Origin: Brachionus rotundiformis
Lineage: Eukaryota > Rotifera > Eurotatoria > Ploima > Brachionidae
Direction of reading: 5' to 3'
NCBI GenBank assembly: GCA_016802295.1
Contig: JAESIW010000162.1
Location: 971,346-1,035,345, forward strand
DNA length: 64,000 nucleotides
Positions 1 through 8,240 of the stretch are shown one piece after another; the first letter of the stretch is position 1; each line of letters begins with the position of its first letter. A program made the position numbers and the translations under genes. The notes under the pieces are model-generated. The model worked only from the letters and a program-made list of their open reading frames with translations, was not told the DNA's origin and searched no databases.

Positions 1-820
1 TGCGCAAGAACTCAGTTAATTCTGCTCTCCATTCTTTTTGTGCATATGAACTATTGCGCATCACTTTTCCAAGGTTCTTCATGAATCGTTCGCACATTCC
101 GTTTGCTCTTGGCCTAAGTGGACTAATTTTGCGATGTTTAAAACCTTGTTCACTGGAAAATTCTTTGAACTTAAATGAGTTATATATAATATAAATTATC
201 TTTTGAATTGTTAATCAATACATTTTTTGTTACAAATATTAAAGTAAAATGCCTAATGATACATGATTATCAACAATTAGATTGTTTTTCTCGAGTTAAA
301 TGGCGGGCCGTTGTCAGTCTTATAGACTTTTGGAGTCCCTAATCGCCCGAAAAGTTCTTCCAGTTTATCCGTAACTTTGGCCGCTATTAGCTTTGGCACC
401 TTAACGCCATCAAAATATCTGGTATAATCACAATGGTTGACAAATCAAATGCTGAAAAACTGTCTGAGAATGGGCCAAAAAAATCCCCTGATACTTCAAC
501 CCACGCACCTTCCGGCATTGGTGAGGGCCTGAGTTTCTCATATGAAACGTCTGTGTTTCTTATCTGGCACTCTAAACAACTTTTGACCGCACTCTCCACC
601 AACTTGTCTATGCCTGGAAACCATACTTTGGATCGTACAAGCGCTTTAGTCTTGACGATTCGTTTGTGGCCTACGTGCGCGAGCGAGACTATTCGCTTCC
701 GCTAAGCTTTTTGGTACGACTAACAGACAATTTCTCAGAACCAGCCCGTTCCCATAACAACTCAACTCATCGGCTACACTTTTGAATGTGGAAGGGAAAT
801 CTCCTGTTTCGGATTACTAA
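1..820 (-). pseudogene. gypsy copy A integrase, frameshifted and interrupted
   Basis: On the minus strand 387-602 encodes the region from the end of the zinc-binding part (CLECQ) into the catalytic core, with the first Asp in SGDFFGP. After a frameshift near 425, positions 297-420 continue with KVYKTDNGPPFNS, which carries the second catalytic Asp. A repeat fragment at 182-292 then interrupts the frame. The reading resumes in 1-181 with the HRKISPLRPRANGMCERFM block, where the catalytic Glu is in CERFM. The catalytic residues are therefore present but not in one frame. The last part is identical to copy B rather than merely similar. Confidence 0.85.
182..292 (-). repeat. R1 repeat fragment inside gypsy A integrase
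   Basis: This is the reverse complement of about 4150-4258 in the R1 array, with only a few mismatches over roughly 105 bases. Both flanks carry GAGTT (177-181 and 293-297), which could be a 5-bp target duplication. GAGTT also falls in the conserved Phe-Asn-Ser codons of the integrase, so the match could be coincidental. Confidence 0.75.
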
Positions 821-823
821 GGA

Positions 824-2023
824 TTAATTGAATAGCCTTGTTATCCGTGCAGAGCTTGAACGGGCTGCCGAACAGAAAGATCCAAACTTTTCGCACCCGT
901 ATACGTTTGACAAAGCTTCCTTCTCCACTTGGCTGTATCTACGCTCGACATCGGTTATCAGCCTTGAAGCGAACGCGACTGTTCGAGTCATCCTTTGGTT
1001 CGCCGGATTAAGCTGGGTCAACACTGCCCCCAATCCGACCGTACTCGCGTCCACGGTCAAAACAGTATTCCATTCTTTGTCGAAAAAACTAAGTGCTCGG
1101 GTGGTAATCTCGCGTTTTAAATGCCGAAATGATTTTTCTTCCATTTGGCCCCACCTAAACGACTGGTCTTTCTTGGTTATTTTCCATAACGGTTCAGCGA
1201 TCGTAGCGAAATCCCTTATAAACCTGCTGCTATACTGTGCCATGCATAAGAAACTGTGCAGTTCGCTTGCGTTTGCTGGTGGTTTGGCCATGCGCAGCGC
1301 GGCTACCCGATCTTCTGTAGGAGCAGTTCCATTTATTGATATTTTTAGGCCGAAAAAAACCACTTCGTCCTTCCCAAACTCGCATTTTTCGCCGTTAAGA
1401 GTCACATTTCTTTCCTTTAAACGCTTTAGAACCTTAATGAGCTTGCACCAATGATCCTCTTCGTCCTCACCATGTACTAAAATATCGTCGACCATGTTCA
1501 GAGTACCTTCGCAGTCTACTAGCATTTCCCGTATGACTTCGCAGAAAATTTCTGCTGCAGAAGACACACCCATGTGGAGGCGCTTGTATCGAAATAAACC
1601 GATGTGTGTTACGATTGTTGTTGCATTCGTGGACTCGACTGCTAGCTCAAGCTGATGGTATGCTTTCGAAATGTCGAGCTTCGAGAATTTTTTTGATCCA
1701 TTTACGGCAACAATCACGTCTTCCATTGTTTTACTTGGAAACTTGGTCCACAAAATTGCCTTATTAACGGCCCGACAGTCCGAAGTGAGTCGAATTTTCA
1801 GTTCGGGATTTGTTGACTTTGGGACAACCACTAGGTTTGACACCCACTCTGTCGAACCGCTATTTTCGTCGAGCTTTTCAAGAATATCATCCTCGACTTG
1901 TTTTTTGAGTTCTTTCTCCACCGCCTCTCTTAAATGGAAAGTTATTGGACGAAGCTTTTGCTTAACAGGTCTAATCGTTTTATCCATTTCCAACTTAATC
2001 TGTACCCCAGTTATCTTTCCCAA
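824..2023 (-). pseudogene. gypsy copy A reverse transcriptase and RNase H
   Basis: The 399-aa open frame holds a recognisable Ty3/gypsy RT. It has KLDISKAYHQLEL (palm Asp), the RYKRLHMGVSSA block, and NMVDDILVHG with the paired Asp of the polymerase site. Connection and RNase H regions follow with TVDAS and the RYSQVEKEAL block. Near 885 the frame shifts: the expected FLFGSPFKLCTDNKA run is readable only in the next frame. No start Met is expected because this is an internal part of Pol. The shadow frames on the plus strand are not genes. Confidence 0.92.
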
Positions 2024-2608
2024 CTAGTTGCTGAATAGCTCTGGAAACATTGTCTTGAGTGAAGAATAGTTAAATTTTTTGATGAAATTAACTAAGGTTA
2101 GAATTCTTAAATTGGTACCGGCTTTGTAACTTAAAAGGCTATCGGAGTCGCCCTTGATCACCAGAAAACTCATTTTGCTTTTCCTGCCTTTAAACTCTGC
2201 CATAGCCTCAAACTCGCCTAAAACAATCAATGATTTTTCTGCTTGATAACCGTACAGCTCCATGTGGCTTTTCTTCAGTGTAACCTTAGTTCTTAAACTC
2301 TTAAAAATTGCTTCACTGAGTATGTTGACCGGAGCACCGGTGTCCACTAGAAAGTTTATCTTTTGCCCGTCGACTTCCACCAGTGCTCTTGGGCCGTCAT
2401 TCATCCTGACTCCTTTTATGTTGCTGAGCTCATACGCCATGTTCGATTTACCATTTTTGAACCTGAGAAATTCAGCGTACTCGTCCACGTTGACTGTAAA
2501 TTGCTGTTCTTCTTGGCTAACCATATTTATCCTGGGACTGGGATAAGGTTTTGAAGAACCGGTTGCTTTTTTTTCTCTTGTTTTTATTTGCTCTGCACGC
2601 AACCGCAA
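2024..2608 (-). pseudogene. gypsy copy A aspartic protease region
   Basis: The minus-strand frame contains NFLVDTGAPVNILSE, the aspartic protease active-site motif (DTG) of retroelement polyproteins. A second hydrophobic block with the family's ILG/VLGEF-like strand follows (IVLGEFEA). The frame ends exactly where the RT frame begins, with the stop at 2024-2026 next to the RT start. It overlaps the nucleocapsid frame upstream by 92 bases, so Pol was probably expressed by frameshift in the ancestral element. That last point is inference. Confidence 0.85.
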
Positions 2609-3345
2609 AATGGTTCAGTTTTCCGCAATTCCGACACTCTTCTCCTTTGGCCGGACATTGATTCTTATTGTGCCTCCTGTTGCAATTTTGGCACCGTTTC
2701 GTTTGGTTTGCATTCTGGACCCTACTTGTGTAGTTAACAGTTCTGGTTAACTCGCTGGCTGTCGGCTTCATTAGCACGTATACATTTTCTACGTTTCTCT
2801 CGTATCCTCTTGCTATGCTTAGCGCTGTCTTTAGATCCAAATCGTCTGTGCGACAACATTTGGCTTGAAAACTTTCCATGCAACTGCCTGCCACCAGCCT
2901 GTGCAAAATCTGGTCATCAAGGTCGCTAAACTTGCAAGTAGAAGCCAAATGTCGCAGTCTCAACGCAAATTCCTTCTTCAGGCTCCTTTGTAGCCCTGTG
3001 GAATATTTGGCGTTCGGTGAACACCGATCTTTTTGAGACGAAGTGGTTAGTCATATATCCGTAAATCTCATCAATGGTTTCGGATTCTTCGTTCGTCTTT
3101 CGGCTCATATATTCTTGGTATGCTTGCTCACCGACGTATAAAAGGAATGTTGCTTTGATCTTTTGCTGATCTGTCATACCCATAGCCGTTAAGAAGAGCT
3201 TAAAACGCTCTAACCAGTTCTCCCACCGTTGCCACAGCGAAGAACTTTCACCTCTATACGTGAAGTACTGGCATTGTATTTGTTGTGTTGCTACCCCAAC
3301 AGTTTGCGCGTTTGTTGTGGTCGATTTTCCTTCTGAATCATTCAT
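2517..3345 (-). pseudogene. gypsy copy A Gag (capsid and nucleocapsid), one frameshift
   Basis: The ATG at 3343-3345 directly follows the primer site. The first frame (2926-3345) has a retroelement capsid-like region including WQRWENWLERFKLFLTA. A frameshift near 2968 moves the reading to 2517-2963, which ends in two CCHC zinc knuckles: CQNCNRRHNKNQC (spacing 2-3-4) and CRNCGKLNHFAVAC (spacing 2-4-4). A basic tail follows. The first knuckle is one residue short of the usual spacing. Confidence 0.88.
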
Positions 3346-3363
3346 TTTTGTTCCTCGTCGCCA
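3346..3363 (-). other. primer-binding site of gypsy copy A
   Basis: Read on the minus strand the sequence is TGGCGACGAGGAACAAAA, placed two bases after the LTR end and immediately before the gag ATG. TGGCGACGAGG-type primer sites occur in Mag-like gypsy elements. The tRNA identity was not checked. Confidence 0.7.
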
Positions 3364-3365
3364 GA

Positions 3366-3713
3366 TGTATAATCGAAATAACTGAAAAAGGTTTAATCTA
3401 AAAAACTTTATTTATAAAGTAATCTAAAATGAAGGCACAGCCGTCTTAAGCCAAAAAGTTAATTAATTTTATTTTATTAAAAAAGGAAAAACAAAATTTT
3501 GATTAAATGTCAGTCAGCGTTGGTTGCGCTTAAAAAATGGTTTGCACCCACGCATGTTTGTGTTTTCTAAAACTGTGTTGTTTGAAATTAAAGTTTCAAA
3601 CAACAACTTTGTACCAAGCCTATGGCTAACTAAAAGCAAATAGAAAATACGCAAAACTTTAGTCTCTAACGTTCCGACGCACGTTATAGATGCTGTAATG
3701 TCTGAACATTACA
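3366..3713 (-). repeat. 5' LTR of gypsy copy A (348 bp)
   Basis: It begins (minus strand) with TGTAATGT and ends with ATACA, so it has TG...CA ends, and it is followed by the primer site. The outer end is an 8-base perfect inverted repeat, TGTAATGT-4-ACATTACA (3694-3713). Only one LTR is in the window, so the boundary comes from the ends and the primer site, not from a pair comparison. R1 repeat starts directly outside. Confidence 0.75.
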
Positions 3714-5320
3714 ATTTCTAATGAAATTTTATATTATTTTGGTATAAAATATACAAAACAGCTTGTACATGATAAATGAAATAAATAACGACCCCAAATC
3801 ACTTTATTTTGTTTATTTGACGATATATAGGATGAAATCAAACATATTTGCCAAATAAAGTAACTAAAAAATTTAATCTTTAAAATCCAACTCATATTAC
3901 ATAAATAATTAAGTAAATCACTAAAAAAAGTGATTTAAAGTATCAATACTACATTAATTCCATGAAATATAGGAGTTTTTTCAAAATATTGATTAACATT
4001 TTATCTTTCTTATTTTTTAAGAATCCTAAAACTATTTTCCAATTTAGATTATTATATTTGAATAAATCGAATTATTTACTCCTCAAAAAGACTATTTCTG
4101 ATAAGTTTGCAACCAATCTGTAGTTTGTGTTAAAAAAGTCGTATATTTTTATAAAAACAATCTAATTGTTGATAATCATGTATCATTAGGCATTTTACTT
4201 TACTATTTGTAACAAAAAATGTATTGATTAACATTTCAAAAGATAATTTATATTATTTTGGTATAAAATTTACAAAACAGCTTGTACATGATAAAAGAAA
4301 TAAATAACGACCCCAAATCGCTATATTTTCTTTTTTTGACGATATATAGGATAAATTCAAGCATATTTGCCAAATAAAGTAACTAAAAAATTTAATCTTT
4401 AAAATCCAACTGATATTACATAAATAATTAAGTAAATCACTAAAAAAAGTGATTTAAAGTATCAATACAACATTAATTCCCGGAAATATAGGAGTTTTTT
4501 CAAAATATTGATTAACATTATTTCATTTTAATTTTCTAGAATCTTAAAAGTATTTTCCAATATAGATGACCATATTTGAATAAATCGAATTATTTACTCC
4601 TCAAAAAGACTATTTTGGATGAGTATGCAATCAATTTGTAGTTTGTGTTAAAAATGTCGTATATTTTAATAAACATTTATATTATTTTGCTCAAAAATTT
4701 ATAGAACAGCTTGTACATAATTAAAGAAGTAAATAACGTCCAAAATCGCTATATTTTGTTCATTAGACGATATATAGGATAAAATCAAACATATTTGCCA
4801 AATAAAGTAACTTAAAAATTATATTGATTAACATTATTTCTTTTTTTGTTGAATATCTTAAAAGTCATATCAAGTAGATTTAAAGGATTAAAATATTTTG
4901 TTTAATTATTTGGCAAATATGTTTGATATGTTTGTCTTAAAATCGTTTATATACCAAAATTTAGTGGTTGTGGGTCGTTATTTATTTCTTTTATTACTGT
5001 ACTAGCCATTCTAAAAATTTTTGAGCAGAATTATATAAACTTTCATTGGAAACATTAATGAATACATTTTTTGCGCAAAATATTAAATTTAAATGCCTAA
5101 TGATTCATGATTATCATAAATTAGAATGTTTTTTTAAAAATATAGAGCATTTTTAACACAAACTTAAAATTGATTTCATACTTATCCTAAATAGTCTTTT
5201 TGAGGAGAAATTAATTCGATTTATTCAAATATTAGCATCTAAATAGTAAAAGACTTATAAGATTCTGAACAAATAAAAAAGATATAATGTTCATCATTAT
5301 TTTGAAAAAACTACTATATT
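3714..5320. repeat. R1 repeat array: direct and inverted copies
   Basis: Direct copies start near 3729, 4248 and 4672, each opening with TTATATTATTTTGG or a variant. The first unit is about 519 bp, the second about 424 bp (it lacks the final 95-bp block), and the third is truncated near 4880. From about 4890 to 5300 the same family runs in reverse orientation, giving a long imperfect inverted repeat. Recognisable blocks include AAATAAATAACGACCCCAAA, ATATTTGCCAAATAAAGTAA and AATCGAATTATTTACTCC. No coding capacity was seen. The same family recurs at 182-292, 13284-14345 and 15240-15740. Confidence 0.85.
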
Positions 5321-6315
5321 TATAACATTTTTATTATATTGAAAAATTTTATTTAGAACTGCTTTTATAATTTTTTTTTAATATTTAGATTAATTAATTA
5401 AATAAATATTTCTTTATAAAGTACATTTCTTATAAGAAAAACTTTATAAGGTAGTACTGCGCAAATATTATTAATCGAAGAAACTCTTGACAAAGTTACG
5501 TATAATTGACCATGCGTAAAAACTGGTTCGACCACCTGAATGATAGTCTTTTCGCTTATTAAAGTCGTTGGATTGGAATTTAAAATAAAAATTGGACTTT
5601 ACTTAAAACATGAATTTTAAACAACTCTTGAATATATTTTTTGATTCTGTCTTTTAATAGATACTTACCTTTTTCTTGTTCGAATTTTAATCTATTAATA
5701 ATGGAATTAAAAGCAAAGAGTTGGTCTGTATTTAGTTTGTCGAGATTATTGCTTAGTTCTATCTTTAAAGAATCTAAATTGTAATTCAATTCTTGATTAA
5801 TTAAAGGATTAGCTGGTGACTCTTTAGTTAGATCATCTTTCAAACAATCTATTAGCCCAACACTTTCGAGATTTTTACCGTTTTTACAGAGATGAATATT
5901 ATTTTTTTTTAAACAAATAGAATAGATTCTATCATCAAATAATGAATTAGAGTTCTTTTTTTTACTTTCAAACAAAATGTCAAATGATAGGATATCTTTA
6001 AATGTATCCCATAATGACTTAATATTAGCAGGTTGACAGTTTAAAACTATAATTACAAATAATTCTCGTTGTTGATTGCAATCAGTTATTAAATTAGAAG
6101 TTTCTTCTAAAGCTTTTTCAGCTTCTCTATCATTCTCTATTAAACTTAATGCATCAGCTGCTTCACGATAAGAACTATATTCAAGCCCATTTACTGTTCG
6201 CATTTCTTTGAAAGATTTGATACCTTTTCGATTTAAAAGTAATAGTCTTAAAGCGTAACGCTCATGGTCAGTTGGATGAACAAAGAATATGCGACTAATA
6301 ATAGTTGTGTTTATT

Positions 6316-6524
6316 CTTTTGAAAAAAAGATAATTTTTAGCATCTTTATTTTATTATTTATTAATTAAAAGATAAATTGAATAATTTGCAAAAATTATGA
6401 ATTATCAAAATAAATTGAAAATATCCAAAAAAATTAAAGTAAATTTAATTTGAAAAAATAAAATATTAATAAAATAAGATAAAAAGGAAAGAATTTTTTG
6501 GTTTTATTTTAAAACTTTTCTTAC
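6316..6524 (-). other. second intron in Helitron gene
   Basis: Donor AA/GTAAGA and acceptor TTTCAAAAG on the minus strand. Joining gives KPRKKINTTIISRIFF in one frame, contiguous with the conserved HPTDHERYALRL block. The intron body is AT-rich without coding signal. Confidence 0.6.
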
Positions 6525-6916
6525 TTTTTACGTGGTTTCCAAAGTTTTTTTTGCTTATCCCAAGAAAAATGTCTCGGTATTTCAGGATACAACATATTGT
6601 TAGCTTTAAAATTGCTATTATTTAGTTTGAAAAAAGCTGTTAATTGAGACTCTTTATTCTTAGATAATACATGTTATATCGTTGTTTTGATCGAAATAAC
6701 ACATTTGTTGATTATCTAAGTGGATCGACAAACGTACAGGTTTCGGATATTGACCACTTAAATTATAGCGAAAAATGCGATAACAATTTTCACAGGCACT
6801 TTTATATAGTGCACTTTGATAGTTAGAAATCTCATTAACTTCTTTAATTTTATTTTGGAGATCAGAATTAATTAACTCATTTGGTCTTTCTAAAGAAAGA
6901 GTAACTTTGTCATGTC

Positions 6917-7179
6917 CTAATATTAATAAATTAAGATAAGAATATTGAAAAGAATTTATTCTAGTGTGGTTTAAGAATCCCAAATTAAATTACGAAAAAT
7001 TTTGACTTGGACTAAAAAATAAAATTTTATCATAAGTTCAATTTAAGATTTTTTCATTGTTTTTTTAAAGTCACGGTCAAAAATTTTTTTCAAATTAAAA
7101 TCCGGATCTTTTATTTTTTTAAATTTTTTCTAGGACTTTTTTTTACTCTCATTTAGCCATAGTATTAAAATAAAATTAC
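6917..7179 (-). other. intron in Helitron Rep gene, containing foldback-like sequence
   Basis: Minus-strand donor G/GTAATT and acceptor ATTAG/GACATG. Joining restores Lys-Gly-His-Asp in the expected Helitron context. Within it, 6990-7140 resembles the foldback element at 9111-9350, so the intron may have gained an insertion. Confidence 0.65.
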
Positions 7180-7194
7180 CTTTATAGACATATT

Positions 7195-8240
7195 TGTAAA
7201 GATGCAGATGACAGCAAACTTATTGGGGTAATTGTCCAGAAAGATCTAGACGCCCTTGTCGACTGGGCCAATGAATGGCGTATGTGGTTCCATCCGGATA
7301 AATGCAAAGTCATGGAAATAAGTAAGAAAAGCTGTACTAGACCACAACTCACAATGTTAAAGCAAGATTCCCCAAACAGACACGTACTGGAATATACGGA
7401 AGTGGAACGTGACCTTGGCATTATGTTATCCTCCAACTTGAAATCGGAGAACCAGATAGCGAATGCGGTGTCAAAAGCAACAAGTGCACTAAGTATCCTT
7501 AGAAAGACATTCAAATGCTGGACACCGAACATCTTCAGAACCCTCTACACCACCTTTGTCCGCCCACACCTTGAATACGCCGTTGTGGCATGGTCACCAC
7601 ATCTAAGGAGAGACATCACCTCCATAGAGAATGTCCAAAGGAGAGCTACGAAGCTGGTCAAACAGTTTAAAAACCTCGACTACAGTGAGAGACTGGTGAA
7701 ACTAAATCTGACCTCCCTGGAGGACAGGAGGACGAGAGGTGATCTTATTCAATTCTATAAATGTTTCACAGGAACCAACATTGTAAACTGGCACATAGCC
7801 CCGTCTATTAAAGTCAACGGTAGAACAAGAAGAAGCTCCAACCAGCACAGCTTTGTCCGACCAGTCCCAGCCAACAGCCAACTGAGAGAGCACTTTTTCA
7901 CTTATAGAGTGACTATGCCATGGAATGCCTTACCCCAAGAGATCGTACAATCCACATCCGTGAATCAATTCAAGAACAGACTAGATAAGTACAGACGAAA
8001 GGAGAAACCTACCATGGATGAATTCCTGAGACTAGGGAAAATCGATTCAAAGGGAATGGTGATCTAAGGAATAATCAATCTTCGGAGTGATGTAGGCAGA
8101 GCTGGTAGTGACTGTGCTCTGAACATAATGCACAAACCACAGTTACCATAGATGGGATCCTACTGTTTCTCATCTTCGCAAGTCTAGCTTGCTAGCTTGA
8201 TGTAACTTATATATTATTATTATTATTATTATATTTTATG
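7195..8240 (+). mobile_element. 5'-truncated CR1-type LINE inserted in Helitron
   Basis: The element begins inside the RT palm motif (DADDSKLIG, with ADD from the catalytic box) at about 7197, a typical 5' truncation. An open frame runs to the stop at 8065-8067. It includes LGIMLSSNLKSE, FRTLYTTFVRPHLEYAVVAW, ENVQRRATKLV and LEDRRTRGDLI, the C-terminal signature of CR1/Jockey-group RT proteins. A 3' non-coding tail of about 140 bases ends in an ATT microsatellite (8208-8236). The remaining frame is intact over about 290 codons, so this is a fairly young copy. On both sides the Helitron Rep reading continues on the other strand. Confidence 0.9.

Larger units (their letters stand above)
1..3713 (-). 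mobile_element. Ty3/gypsy LTR retrotransposon copy A (Mag-like), degenerate, runs off left edge
   Basis: The order on the minus strand is LTR, primer site, gag, protease, reverse transcriptase/RNase H, integrase, which is the Ty3/gypsy layout. Reading frames are broken by frameshifts near 2968 (gag), 885 (RNase H) and 425 (integrase), and a 111-bp R1 repeat fragment sits in the integrase at 182-292. The 3' LTR would lie to the left of the window and is not seen. Positions 1-181 are base-identical to part of gypsy copy B (16948-17128), although the two elements are otherwise strongly diverged. The element is certainly not autonomous. Assignment to a Mag-like lineage rests on the LTR start, the primer-site sequence and the two-knuckle nucleocapsid. 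Confidence 0.9.
5398..7187 (-). pseudogene. Helitron Rep C-terminus and PIF1-like helicase, internally deleted
   Basis: At 7180-7187 and just beyond lies YKYVYKG, the end of the Rep tyrosine motif. A GT-AG intron (6917-7179) joins K-G to HDKVTLSLERP, then SACENCYRIFRYNLSG (6660-6916) and FKLNNSNFKANNMLYPEIPR, LWKPRK (6525-6660). A second intron (6316-6524) joins to RIFFVHPTDHERYALRLL (about 6235-6310) and the helicase entry MRTVNGLEYSSYREAADAL (5666-6203). The next block, EPVFTHGQLYVTLSRV (5480-5545), is helicase motif VI, ending NVLYKEIF and stop. The Walker A and B motifs that should lie between are absent, so the helicase is deleted. Confidence 0.85.

Noticed and set aside
828..1454. 208-aa plus-strand ORF
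   Set aside because: It is the antisense shadow of the gypsy A RT/RNase H frame, which carries real motifs; the plus-strand translation has none.
3714..5320. CRISPR-like or satellite array
   Set aside because: Units are hundreds of bases long, diverged and in both orientations, without short direct repeats and unique spacers; the genome is eukaryotic.
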